Below are positions 18,094 through 25,343 of a DNA stretch of 64,000 nucleotides, piece by piece. The stretch lies in contig CAZFRM010000005.1 of NCBI GenBank assembly GCA_964521255.1, positions 1-64,000 of the forward strand. Reading direction: 5' to 3'. Each line of letters opens with the position of its first letter. Within the stretch, counting starts at the first letter, position 1. The notes below the pieces were generated by a model that was not told the origin of the DNA, did not search any database, and was given only the letters and a program-made list of their open reading frames with translations. A program made the translations under genes and the position numbers. The DNA comes from ZC4RG29 sp964521255. Lineage in GTDB: Bacteria; Bacteroidota; Bacteroidia; Cytophagales; Cyclobacteriaceae.

Positions 18094-18589
18094 CCTCTAC
18101 AAACTTCTGAATTTTTCTTCCAATGTCGCTGCTTTCATCGATCTCGGAATAGAGTTTGGTGACCTTATCCAATGGAATACTTCCTACGATGTCAAGTACA
18201 AAAAGATTTTCAGGATCATTCACCAATACCAGCATGGCTTGCGTCTCGCCGTTTTTTTCTCTTACAAAAACATCAAAATTCTTTCCCTGGTGCCGGCTGG
18301 TCATGACTTCCTCAAAACGTTCTGATTTATAATCATCAACAACATGCTTATAATTAAAATCGCCAGCGCTTTTCTTCACCATTAAAAACTTCATCTTTTC
18401 GATGTCCCTGATCATCTCATCAAACGCTTTATCTTCCTGCTGGTTGATCATTCTCAACGTATTGTTATAGAAAAAGAAGGCGCGTGAATCTTTGTACGTA
18501 CTTTGAAGCTCTTGTGTTGTTTTACTTTGCGACCAGCAAGTAAATGAACAAAAGAAAAGTAGCGCGATCACCGAAATTCTGAACACCAT
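18047..18589 (-). CDS. DUF4252 exported protein, copy B
   Basis: A 180-residue protein with a signal peptide (about residues 1-20, ending SFTCWSQ) and the alternating helix-strand pattern of DUF4252, including a lysine-rich centre (RDIEKMKFLMVKK) and a late LVNDPENLFVLDIVGSIPLDKV stretch. The family occurs in Bacteroidota, often next to ECF sigma factors; its function is unknown. It is a paralogue of the next gene upstream, 37 bases away. Confidence 0.85.
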   Translation of the reverse strand: MVFRISVIALLFFCSFTCWSQSKTTQELQSTYKDSRAFFFYNNTLRMINQQEDKAFDEMIRDIEKMKFLMVKKSAGDFNYKHVVDDYKSERFEEVMTSRHQGKNFDVFVREKNGETQAMLVLVNDPENLFVLDIVGSIPLDKVTKLYSEIDESSDIGRKIQKFVEGDKKDEEKSEIIIGN

Positions 18590-18626
18590 AGATTATTATT
18601 ATTAAGCCGAATCAATATCAGGGAAA

Positions 18627-19145
18627 TTATTTGGACTTCATTTTTTCGAGTTTCTCCAGGCCATCTACATTCATTTTCTTTCCGATACGCGATATTTGTT
18701 TAAGATCAATTTCTCCGAAGAGGCTCAACACCATAAACTCATTATCACCGCCCATAAGCATCAAAAGCTCTGAAATTTTTCCGCCTGATTCTTTAATCAT
18801 GAATTTCATATCCTTGTCTTTGTCACGCACAGACATCAGCTCTTCATATTCTTTGGCAGGTACAAGTCCAAGCGCCTCTTTGTAAAGTGCGCGGGCATTG
18901 CTGTCCTTTTCTTTGGCCACAATGCGCAATCCTTTTAACTTACTAATGGCTTCAAGCACTTCCTTGTCTTCGGGAGTATCAGCCTCCATATCGGTAAACA
19001 AACCAAACATTTTACTGGAAACATTTACCTGCGTGAATGATTCATCGGCTGAATACTTATTAAAAAATTTTGTTATCGCATCATTTTGTGCGTGAGCCAT
19101 TGTAGTTATAATTACCATCAATGCAATAATTCCTGACTTCTTCAT
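18627..19145 (-). CDS. DUF4252 exported protein, copy A
   Basis: A 172-residue protein with a signal peptide (about 1-19, ending TMAHAQ). It shares the DUF4252 features of copy B: KLKGLRIVAKEKD, ELMSVRDKDKDMKF and MVLSLFGEIDLKQISRIGKKM. It lies 28 bases downstream of the anti-sigma candidate. Its place between a sigma/anti-sigma pair and an ABC exporter suggests that it is produced in an envelope-stress response, though this is an inference from gene order. Confidence 0.85.
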   Translation of the reverse strand: MKKSGIIALMVIITTMAHAQNDAITKFFNKYSADESFTQVNVSSKMFGLFTDMEADTPEDKEVLEAISKLKGLRIVAKEKDSNARALYKEALGLVPAKEYEELMSVRDKDKDMKFMIKESGGKISELLMLMGGDNEFMVLSLFGEIDLKQISRIGKKMNVDGLEKLEKMKSK

Positions 19146-19173
19146 ATACTTAATATTTTAAAATCTTACTTCG

Positions 19174-19686
19174 TTATTTTTTTTCTTCATTGGTTTTGCC
19201 CTCTATCTGCTGTTGGGCTTCATTAAAGAGGTTAATTTTTTTTGCCTGCTCTTCCGCAGTACCAAAACTTTTAGAAATTATTAAAAGCGCTTTTTTTGTT
19301 TCTTCAAATGCCAACTGCGGATCATCATATGTATCTACCATTTCCTGAGGAATAGTTTCACGAATTTCAGAACGAACAAGCCAGATGGCGGTCATGAGTA
19401 CAATTATCCCCGCTGCGATGCGAAGGGAGTTGTAAACCCAACCCACACGACGGTTAATATTTTCTCCCTTACTTTTTGTAAAAGCATAACCATCGAAAGA
19501 TGAATCGCTCAACGATTTTTTTTTCTGATGTTGAAAGTATTGAAACAGTGAAGACGCTTCTTTGAATTGCTCAGGAACATTTCCACTACTAAAGTAATCG
19601 ACAAGCATTTGCTCCTCTTCAAGCGAAGTCTCACACTCCCAATATTTTTTCAGTAATTCTTCTATTCGCTTAGAGTCCATAGGCAT
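19174..19686 (-). CDS. Membrane anti-sigma factor candidate
   Basis: A 170-residue protein with a soluble N-terminal part, one transmembrane helix (about 85-105, NSLRIAAGIIVLMTAIWLV) and a short periplasmic tail. The N-terminus (RIEELLKKYWECETSLEEEQML) resembles the short acidic zinc-less anti-sigma starts common in Bacteroidota. Its start overlaps the end of the ECF sigma gene by 17 bases, the usual arrangement for a sigma and its membrane antagonist. Sequence alone does not prove the role. Confidence 0.8.
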   Translation of the reverse strand: MPMDSKRIEELLKKYWECETSLEEEQMLVDYFSSGNVPEQFKEASSLFQYFQHQKKKSLSDSSFDGYAFTKSKGENINRRVGWVYNSLRIAAGIIVLMTAIWLVRSEIRETIPQEMVDTYDDPQLAFEETKKALLIISKSFGTAEEQAKKINLFNEAQQQIEGKTNEEKK

Positions 19687-20182
19687 TGATCTTTATCAGT
19701 TTTTCACGCACTGCATTACGCGCCCTGAACAGGTTTACTTTTACCTGATTCATATCCAGTTCAAGTATTTCACAAATCTCATTATAGCTGTACCCTTCAA
19801 CATCACGCAGATGAATCACCTGCCGTTGTTTTTCAGGAAGAGATGCTATCAATTGACTTACGTATTCCATACTATCATGCACTTCTGTTTTTTCATGCGG
19901 CGTCAATTCCTGCTGACGAGCTTCAAATCCTTCCGCCATTGAATGCGTATTTCTTCTGCTGCTAACCCGGATGCGATCAAGTGAGAGATTTTTGGTGATG
20001 CGCATGCACCAGGCCTCCCAGTTTTGCACCTGGTTCATTTGATCGCGTCCATTCCACACGCGAATAAAAACTTCCTGAACAACATCCTTGGCCTCATCTT
20101 CATTGCCCAGGATCCTGAGGGCAAATCGGAAAAGCTTGTTTTTGACAGGTATTACGCGGTTTTGAAACGCTTCGAGATTCAT
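19670..20182 (-). CDS. ECF-type RNA polymerase sigma factor
   Basis: A 170-residue sigma-70 family protein containing region 2 (about 15-85, FRFALRILGNEDEAKDVVQEVFIRVW) and region 4 (about 115-165, LPEKQRQVIHLRDVEGYSYNEI, a helix-turn-helix), with no regions 1 or 3. This is the extracytoplasmic-function layout. It heads the operon sigma, anti-sigma, two DUF4252 proteins, ABC ATPase and permease, which is probably its own regulon. Confidence 0.94.
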   Translation of the reverse strand: MNLEAFQNRVIPVKNKLFRFALRILGNEDEAKDVVQEVFIRVWNGRDQMNQVQNWEAWCMRITKNLSLDRIRVSSRRNTHSMAEGFEARQQELTPHEKTEVHDSMEYVSQLIASLPEKQRQVIHLRDVEGYSYNEICEILELDMNQVKVNLFRARNAVREKLIKINAYGL

Positions 20183-20266
20183 CAGATGAAATTCGATGAT
20201 AGGACGGCCAAGGTAGGCAGATGTTACAGCCTAATAAAAATATTATTAATAAGCTTCAAAATTCAT

Positions 20267-20377
20267 GGGGCGTGCCCCTCGTTCCTCGGGTCGCGCTTTA
20301 CATCCCGATAAAAATCGGGATCCGGCTACCCACAAGCCAACGCGCTTCGGGCTTTCCGCTGCAATCGCTCACGCAAG
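20267..20377. repeat. Interspersed palindrome-rich repeat of Bacteroidota type
   Basis: A GC-rich island in the 316-base gap between the sigma and metallophosphoesterase genes. It starts with a GGGGCGTGCCCC palindrome, contains the perfect inverted pair TCCCGAT / ATCGGGA (20303-20309 and 20314-20320), and ends with CGGGCTTTCCGCTGCAATC. Repeats with these words are, from my knowledge, scattered through many Bacteroidota genomes; no coding potential is visible. Confidence 0.6.
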
Positions 20378-20498
20378 GTCTATCTAATACTTATTGGAGT
20401 TGGGGTCGTGGAAAGGAGTTGATTCCCTTCTACCATATCTGAAAATAATCTTAAAACATTATAGATTCCACCATCATCTATGTATTCAATTAAATTCT

Positions 20499-21254
20499 CT
20501 ATAACGTTAGAACAGCACTCCTGTCAAACATCCTATGTTCGTTATACCTTACATACCCAAGCTGATTATTCACCAATCTGGTGTTACTAATGTAGAATTC
20601 GGGAATAGGCTGATGGTGATGTCCATACACCCAATAGTTTGCACCTGAGGTCGTGATCAAATCAAACAATTCTACAGCAAAAGCTTCATTTAATTCGTCA
20701 CCTCTGTACTTCTCAGGATAATTCATAAACGTGGGAACATGATGCGTTGCCACTACGGTATTTTCAATTTTGTGTGACAGTTCATTTTCCAAAAAGGCCT
20801 TGCATACATGGTGCTGCCGGTTAAAGTCCTCCGGCGTGAAAGGTTTGCCTTTATACTTGATAAGATGGAAATCGGCCATGCCTTGTTTGATAGTCCACTG
20901 ATTCACAGGACCAATATTCGACCATAGTGTGGAAAAAACAAATCGAATTTTGCTTTGTGTTACCGATACATTGTTAACGAGAAAAACATTGCTTCTTATT
21001 ATTTCGTGTATTGTTCCACTTCTATCCGACAAGTCGGCATGGTAATATTCATGATTGCCCGGAACCCAATAAGTAGTTTCAAAATGATCAGATACAAAAT
21101 CGAAAAATGCAGCGTGTTGATTCATCAACGCAAAGGGAACAACATCACCCGCCAATAAAAGTATTTCGCCAGTGGGTTCAATGGGATTGTCCAAAAGGTA
21201 TTTTTTATTCTCCCGGAATTCCAGGTGCAGATCGGAACAATACTGAACAGTCAT
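20499..21254 (-). CDS. Metallophosphoesterase
   Basis: A 251-residue calcineurin-like phosphoesterase. All metal motifs are visible: SDLHLE at the start, LLLAGDVV, WVPGNHEYY, a later ATHHVPT and the final YGHHHQP. Substrate specificity cannot be predicted; relatives act on cyclic nucleotides, nucleotides or phospholipids. It is cytoplasmic (no signal peptide) and transcribed alone. Confidence 0.92.
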   Translation of the reverse strand: MTVQYCSDLHLEFRENKKYLLDNPIEPTGEILLLAGDVVPFALMNQHAAFFDFVSDHFETTYWVPGNHEYYHADLSDRSGTIHEIIRSNVFLVNNVSVTQSKIRFVFSTLWSNIGPVNQWTIKQGMADFHLIKYKGKPFTPEDFNRQHHVCKAFLENELSHKIENTVVATHHVPTFMNYPEKYRGDELNEAFAVELFDLITTSGANYWVYGHHHQPIPEFYISNTRLVNNQLGYVRYNEHRMFDRSAVLTL

Positions 21255-21311
21255 TTCTTATGAACTTGGTGAAATAATAATTTAAGTTTGATCCCCAAAA
21301 TCGGGTACATT

Positions 21312-21349
21312 CCATCGACACATCGGCTAATTGATAATTCGCTAATCAA
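21312..21349. repeat. AATTAGC word repeat, copy 1
   Basis: Read on the minus strand this stretch is built of GATTAGCGAATTATCAATTAGC-like words and ends in ATGTGTCGA. The same ordered words occur at 61289-61331. The rest of the 282-base gap (21255-21536) shows no convincing gene. Confidence 0.5.
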
Positions 21350-21536
21350 AATCACTTCGCCTTCTTCGCTTTTGCCTCCCTTATCAACTCAACTCCATTT
21401 TTGTTGAGAAGGTGAAATCTGGCTAAAGGCCTTAACAGAAATGAAAAGAGAGAGAAAGAAAAGAAAACGCATATTCCCGGAATTAGAATTTATTATGACA
21501 TCAAATTCGTAAATTTATTTTAATAACACGTGCGCT

Positions 21537-21926
21537 GTGGACAACGATAAGATAATTGTATTGAGAAAATTTGATAACCAGATTGAAGCCAATATTGCAA
21601 AAACAAAATTGGACGCCTTTGACATACCTTGTTTCCTCACGGAAGAAAACCTTACGCAACTTACTACTCCACTTCTCTCGGGTGGCATACGGCTGCACAT
21701 TTTTGCCGCCGACCAGGAGCGCGCCATCGAGATACTTGAGAAAATCAATGTTGCTAAAATGGATGAAGACTCTATCATGCAATGTCCTCAATGCCATTCA
21801 AAGAAAATATTAGGTAACCATAAAGACAGCCTGCATACAAGAATGAGCAAAGCCATTACCGACACCTTGCTGGGACTTTCGAAAACTTATTATTGCCTTG
21901 ATTGCGGTGAAGAATTTGACAATTAA
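21537..21926 (+). CDS. DUF2007-like protein with C-terminal zinc ribbon
   Basis: A 129-residue protein. Residues 5-70 match the DUF2007 (putative signal-transducing protein) pattern: VLRKFDNQIEANIAKTKLD, IPCFLTEENL and IRLHIFAADQERAIEIL. The C-terminus has two CxxC pairs (CPQCHSKK and CLDCGEEF) forming a zinc ribbon. The start is GTG; no in-frame ATG exists nearby and the homology begins at once. Function unknown. Confidence 0.85.
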   Translation: MDNDKIIVLRKFDNQIEANIAKTKLDAFDIPCFLTEENLTQLTTPLLSGGIRLHIFAADQERAIEILEKINVAKMDEDSIMQCPQCHSKKILGNHKDSLHTRMSKAITDTLLGLSKTYYCLDCGEEFDN

Positions 21927-21968
21927 CAAGCTTAAGAATAATTTAATACGGAAGGCCAGGCCGGAAAC

Positions 21969-21998
21969 TTGTTAATCGATTTCCGGCTCATTACTTTG
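21969..21998 (+). promoter_or_regulatory. Promoter of the LOG-family gene
   Basis: TTG at 21969-21971, exactly 19 bases, then TTACTTTG at 21991-21998, one mismatch from the Bacteroidota minus-7 consensus. The ATG follows 21 bases later. Confidence 0.75.
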
Positions 21999-22019
21999 CA
22001 ATTGTATAAGTAAATCTAT

Positions 22020-22523
22020 ATGTCTGCAAATACAATAATTGGTGTGATGGGCCCTGGAGAAAGTGCCACACCAGAAGATAACGAATTGGCTTTTGAGTTA
22101 GGGAAAGGAATTGCTAAAAATGGTTGGGTACTGTTAACCGGGGGTCGGAATTTCGGCGTTATGGAGGCCGCTCTTAAGGGCGCACGTGATGTTAATGGTT
22201 TGACCATTGCCATTCTCCCCGGAGAAAATGATAAGGAAGCCTCTGAAAACGCCATGATAAGAATTGCCACAGGGATGGGCAGCGGGCGAAACATTATTAA
22301 TGCCTTGTCAAGCAAAATTATGGTTGTCGTTGGAATGGCTGCAGGTACAGCCTCTGAAGTAGCTCACGCATTAAAAGCCGGAAGAAAAGTAATCCTGCTC
22401 AACCAGGATGAAATCACAATCCGTTTCTTCAAAAATGTGGGCGGTTATAAAATAATGGTGGCAAAAACGGTAGAGGAAACACTTGCCATGATTAAGGACT
22501 ATATTTCCGTACACGTGCATTAA
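22020..22523 (+). CDS. TIGR00725/LOG-type nucleotide-binding protein
   Basis: A 167-residue Rossmann-like protein of the SLOG superfamily. It has the glycine loop IGVMGPGESATPEDN at the start, LLTGGRNFGVMEAALKGA and GMAAGTASEVAHALKAGR, the last being the TIGR00725 counterpart of PGGxGTxxE. Relatives include lysine decarboxylase-like LOG phosphoribohydrolases and molybdenum-cofactor carriers. The exact PGGxGTxxE catalytic motif of cytokinin-activating LOG enzymes is altered, so nucleotide binding is safer than a named reaction. It has its own promoter. Confidence 0.85.
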   Translation: MSANTIIGVMGPGESATPEDNELAFELGKGIAKNGWVLLTGGRNFGVMEAALKGARDVNGLTIAILPGENDKEASENAMIRIATGMGSGRNIINALSSKIMVVVGMAAGTASEVAHALKAGRKVILLNQDEITIRFFKNVGGYKIMVAKTVEETLAMIKDYISVHVH

Positions 22524-22529
22524 TCCGAT

Positions 22530-22567
22530 CACAAGACGCTCTCGTCACGGGAGCATCCCGTGGTTTT
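22530..22567 (+). pseudogene. Remnant of the start of an SDR gene
   Basis: About 38 bases just after the LOG-family gene align with the glycine-loop region of the intact SDR gene at 23444, sharing CACAAGAC and CACGGGAGCATC in the same order. The encoded words would be ALVTGASRG. One base is missing against the intact copy and the frame then dies. See the matching C-terminal remnant at 24955-25071. Confidence 0.7.
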
Positions 22568-22580
22568 ATTGCCTGAAAAG

Positions 22581-22907
22581 TCAAAGCTTGATGGATAACT
22601 CCAAGTGGCCATCGAGTCCAAGTTCAATTATCTTTTGAAGTGTCGAGATACGGGCTTCCTTGATATTGTTCTCAATCTTTGAAATATACGATTTCGTTGT
22701 TCCTACTTTCTCAGCAAGCTCTTCCTGTGTCAATCCTTTTTCAAGCCGGGCCTCATAAAGCAGGGCTCCAATTTTGAAATTCGCATAACCTGCTTCAAGC
22801 TTGTCGCGCTTGGTTGTTCCTTTTTTACCATAATGCTTGTTCTTGAATTGGTCAAGTGTTGTGATGCCTGCCTGCCGGACAGGCAGGTTACTTTTTTTCG
22901 TTTTCAT
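22581..22907 (-). CDS. HigA-like XRE-family antitoxin
   Basis: A 108-residue antitoxin with a helix-turn-helix from about residue 45 to 95 (LYEARLEKGLTQEELAEKVGTTKSYISKIEN). It binds and neutralises the HigB-like toxin encoded just upstream and represses the operon. Toxin first, antitoxin second and a 20-base overlap are typical of higBA. Residues 7-14 (NLPVRQAG) come from a palindromic repeat inserted in frame, so the N-terminal extension is partly repeat-derived. Confidence 0.9.
   Translation of the reverse strand: MKTKKSNLPVRQAGITTLDQFKNKHYGKKGTTKRDKLEAGYANFKIGALLYEARLEKGLTQEELAEKVGTTKSYISKIENNIKEARISTLQKIIELGLDGHLELSIKL
22867..22887. repeat. CCTGCCTG palindromic repeat inside the antitoxin gene
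   Basis: A 21-base near-palindrome with arms CCTGCCTG and CAGGCAGG around CCGGA. It lies inside the N-terminal coding region of the HigA-like antitoxin without breaking the frame. A degenerate relative is at 27821-27839. Confidence 0.85.
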
Positions 22908-23238
22908 ACTCCTCCTTTATTTTTAATGCTTTCTCTATTTCCTTTTTAACTGTCTTTTGTGTTTTCTTTTGAAATCCATTGGCTAAAACAATCAACTGTC
23001 CCTGGTCAAAGAAGCAGAATATCCGAAAGATGTCACTCCCTTGTTGAACGCGGATTTCAAATAGTCCATCTGTGTTCTCAATATGTTTCAAATAAGTTTC
23101 AGGAACTCTTTGAAGTTCCTCAATTAAATCAAAAGTCCAGATAATTTTATCCTTTACCTTTTGCTTTTGCTCTCTGAAGAAGTCTTCAAAGTAGTTTTTA
23201 TAGAAAATAATTGTCCGCTGTTTTTTCTTTTTATTCAC
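22888..23238 (-). CDS. HigB-like toxin of the RelE/ParE superfamily
   Basis: About 116 residues of the phage-derived Gp49-like HigB group: IIFYKNYFEDFFREQ, ELQRVPETYLKHIENTDGLFEIRVQQG, IFRIFCFFDQGQLIVLANGFQKK. Such toxins cleave mRNA on the ribosome. I start it at a GTG (23238) because a good minus-7 box lies only 5 bases upstream; the longer frame opening at 23298 would begin before that promoter. It overlaps the antitoxin gene by 20 bases. Confidence 0.85.
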   Translation of the reverse strand: MNKKKKQRTIIFYKNYFEDFFREQKQKVKDKIIWTFDLIEELQRVPETYLKHIENTDGLFEIRVQQGSDIFRIFCFFDQGQLIVLANGFQKKTQKTVKKEIEKALKIKEEYENEKK

Positions 23239-23243
23239 GCCCG

Positions 23244-23273
23244 CAAATATAAGAAAAGTTGCCCGAAAGTGAA
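23244..23273 (-). promoter_or_regulatory. Promoter of the higBA-type operon
   Basis: On the minus strand TTC, exactly 19 bases, then TATATTTG, a perfect TAnnTTTG box (23251-23244). The likely transcript start falls on or beside the GTG codon at 23238, so the mRNA may be nearly leaderless. Confidence 0.6.
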
Positions 23274-23303
23274 ACCCCAAAAAGTTTCCTTTTTGCATCT
23301 CTA

Positions 23304-23342
23304 GCCATGCTCGGACCGCGGTTGGCTCGGCCGATGCGTGGC
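23304..23342. repeat. Imperfect GC-rich hairpin upstream of higBA
   Basis: GCCATGC and GCGTGGC arms with bulges enclose a GC-rich loop, standing out against AT-rich flanks. It ends in GGCGTTAG. It lies between the divergent toxin and SDR genes and may mark an edge of the toxin-antitoxin insertion. Confidence 0.45.
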
Positions 23343-23443
23343 GTTAGTGTCTGTGAACCTGACAAAGTATTGTTAAGTATTTTGAGTATGTGACAAAATG
23401 TTTTAATAATCATTTCTAACTTCAGCTCATAAACATTTCATTC

Positions 23444-24199
23444 ATGAACTATGATTTAAAACACAAGACCGCTCTTATCACGGGAGCATCGCGGGGTTTA
23501 GGTGCAGCTATTGCGCTTAAACTTGGTGCGGCAGGCGCTCGTGTTGCAATAAATTATTTTAGCCGGACTGCAGAAGCAGAGAAAGTAAGAGAAGAAATAC
23601 TGGAAGGTGGTGGTATTGCTGAAATTTTTCAAGCGGACGTTACCGATGAGCAGCAAATAAAAATTCTGTGTGATAAGGTCGTGACACTATTCGGACCTAT
23701 TGATATCCTCGTTATCAATGCCACGCTTGTTCATGTACATAAACCTATAGAAGAACTCACATGGGAAGATACCCTTGAACACCTGGAGTTTTTTGTAAAG
23801 AGTCCGTTGTTGCTGGTTAAGCAAGTAGTCCCTTCCATGAAAAAGAAAAAGTACGGAAGGATAATAAACATTGGGTCAGAAGTTTTTGACAGGGGCATTC
23901 CGGAATTCAGCAATTATGTAGCAGCAAAAGGAGCGCAGGTAGGTTTGACACGCTCATGGGCAAATGAATTAGGTAAGCATCAGATCACTGTTAACCTTGT
24001 AGCGCCCGGATGGATTCCTACCGAGATGCACAAAGATGATCCTGAAGAAATGAAAGCTGACTATACAAAACATGTTCCTCTCCAGCGCATGGGCGATCCG
24101 GTAGATGTTGCCGAGATGGTAACGTTTCTTGCTTCAGATGCTGCTAAGTTTATAACGGGGCAGAGGATTACAGTGAATGGAGGGAATACGATGATTTAA
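23444..24199 (+). CDS. SDR family oxidoreductase (FabG-like)
   Basis: A 251-residue short-chain dehydrogenase/reductase. It carries the NAD(P)-binding TGASRGLGAA loop (residues 14-23), the catalytic serine region INIGSEV and the YVAAK active-site pair, and ends with the FabG-type TGQRITVNGGN. The NNAG motif is changed to NATLVH. It is cytosolic; substrate unknown. It sits between two toxin-antitoxin pairs, with fragments of a second SDR copy outside them. Confidence 0.92.
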   Translation: MNYDLKHKTALITGASRGLGAAIALKLGAAGARVAINYFSRTAEAEKVREEILEGGGIAEIFQADVTDEQQIKILCDKVVTLFGPIDILVINATLVHVHKPIEELTWEDTLEHLEFFVKSPLLLVKQVVPSMKKKKYGRIINIGSEVFDRGIPEFSNYVAAKGAQVGLTRSWANELGKHQITVNLVAPGWIPTEMHKDDPEEMKADYTKHVPLQRMGDPVDVAEMVTFLASDAAKFITGQRITVNGGNTMI

Positions 24200-24228
24200 A
24201 CAACCCGGCACATAAGTATTCGTGTCGG

Positions 24229-24573
24229 TTAGTCTAAGTCCAAAACTATTTTTAAGTTCTCCCTAACCTTGCCAGACACAATGCTATCTGCTTTTCCGAC
24301 TTTTTTCACAAGTCGCTTATTGTCTATTGACCGCACTTGATCAATCATTATGTCACAATCTTCTTTAAGCCCGGATTTTGATTTTCTTAAATGGACTCTT
24401 AATATCTCGGAGTCAGGCTTCACATTTGTTGTTATCGGGCAAATGATAGTTGAAGGGTGTTCCTTATTGAGTAGGTCCGTCTGCACAACAATTACAGGTC
24501 TGATTTTTCCGGTTTCTGTTCCTATTTTTGGATTCAGGTCAGCAATCCAGATTTCAAATTGCTTAATCTTCAT
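24229..24573 (-). CDS. MazF/PemK-type mRNA interferase toxin
   Basis: A 114-residue toxin with the MazF fold signatures: QFEIWIADLNPKIGTETGKIRPVIVVQ at the start (the GxExxxxRPVVV motif), ICPITTN in the middle and DQVRSIDNKRL near the end, which carries the catalytic Arg and Ser/Thr region. It cuts RNA at short single-stranded sites. It overlaps its antitoxin gene by 11 bases, antitoxin first. Confidence 0.93.
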   Translation of the reverse strand: MKIKQFEIWIADLNPKIGTETGKIRPVIVVQTDLLNKEHPSTIICPITTNVKPDSEILRVHLRKSKSGLKEDCDIMIDQVRSIDNKRLVKKVGKADSIVSGKVRENLKIVLDLD

Positions 24574-24793
24574 CGTTTAGTTTTTCAAACTCAGCTAAAA
24601 TTTCCAATGAGTCTTCGGAAACAATTTTTGACTCCTTGCTTAGCTGTTTGGAAAGAAGCCGCCGTTTATGCAGCCGGTTGTAGAATTCAATTGCTTCATT
24701 TATATACCTGTTCCTGTTCTTATTAACTTTTGCCACAATTTTCTCAGTCTCCTGAAAAATGTCGTCCTCAAGTTTTAATGATAGATTTTTCAT
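24563..24793 (-). CDS. Ribbon-helix-helix antitoxin for the MazF-type toxin
   Basis: A 76-residue protein with an N-terminal ribbon-helix-helix DNA-binding motif (KNLSLKLEDDIFQETEKIVAKVNKNRNRYINEAI) and an acidic, flexible C-terminal tail (EILAEFEKLNDED) suited to blocking the toxin. It is the first gene of the pair. An inverted repeat overlapping the promoter just upstream is the probable autoregulatory operator. Confidence 0.88.
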   Translation of the reverse strand: MKNLSLKLEDDIFQETEKIVAKVNKNRNRYINEAIEFYNRLHKRRLLSKQLSKESKIVSEDSLEILAEFEKLNDED

Positions 24794-24808
24794 AACATTT
24801 ACTTTTTT

Positions 24809-24839
24809 TAAAGGTATATACTTTTTAGATATACTACAA
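24809..24839 (-). promoter_or_regulatory. Promoter and operator of the mazEF-type operon
   Basis: On the minus strand: TTG (24839-24837), 20 bases, TACCTTTA (24816-24809). The inverted pair GTATAT / ATATAC (24814-24819 and 24829-24834) lies across the spacer and the start of the minus-7 box, the expected place for antitoxin binding. Confidence 0.65.
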
Positions 24840-24954
24840 ATTTGTTTGGGAGTCTACCGGGCATGAACCTATGGTGCATATTTTTCGTGGCGAATCATGA
24901 GGGATTAACAATGGAAGGAAAAGCGAAATGTTAACCACCACCACAAAAAACGCT

Positions 24955-25071
24955 AAAGCTGATTATGTAAAACATTGATGTTGCAGAGATGGTAATGTTT
25001 CTTGCTTCAGATGCGGGTAATTTATAACTGAGCAGAGGATTACGGTGAATGGGGGGAGTGCGATGGTGTAA
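24955..25071 (+). pseudogene. Remnant of the end of an SDR gene
   Basis: About 117 bases align with the last 150 bases of the intact SDR gene (24055-24199). Shared blocks include GGTAATG/GGTAACG, TTTCTTGCTTCAGATGC, CAGAGGATTAC and GTGAATGG. About 30 bases are deleted after AAACAT, and stop codons interrupt the frame. With the 5-prime remnant at 22530 it outlines a dead SDR copy around the toxin-antitoxin/SDR block. Confidence 0.85.
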
Positions 25072-25210
25072 GATGATAATACAAGCATACAGACAGAGAG
25101 GTGTTTTGGAAAGCGAAACTGTTCATCTTTGTGCACAGTAATCTCCTAACAATTCGATGGCAGTTCGTTTATTCATTGCATCCTTGAAGTCTAACATTTA
25201 AATGGCTTGT

Positions 25211-25333
25211 AACGGTTGGCGGTATGGCCAGTAAGGGATTGTGGCCGATTCCTATCCAGTTACACAAAAGTTGAAGTGGGCTACAAAACTTCGCATACCA
25301 CTGAAACCCTTATTGGGTATACCGCGTGTTGCC
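25211..25333. repeat. attC-like imperfect hairpin at a cassette edge
   Basis: Two 27-base arms (25211-25237 and 25307-25333) match at about 18 positions as an inverted repeat, with the blocks GCGGTAT/ATACCGC and TAAGGG/CCCTTA, and enclose 69 bases. The outer word GTTGGCGGTA (25215-25224) recurs inverted at 26016-26025 on the far side of the membrane-protein gene, so hairpin plus gene form a bounded unit of about 810 bp. I see no integrase. Confidence 0.65.
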
Positions 25334-25343
25334 ACCATGTGTC

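Noticed and set aside
21400..21480. Minus-strand signal-peptide-like start (MRFLFFLSLFISVKAFSQ)
   Set aside because: The frame ends after 27 codons and the alternative frame (ending VELIREAKAKKAK) has no start; too little to call a gene.
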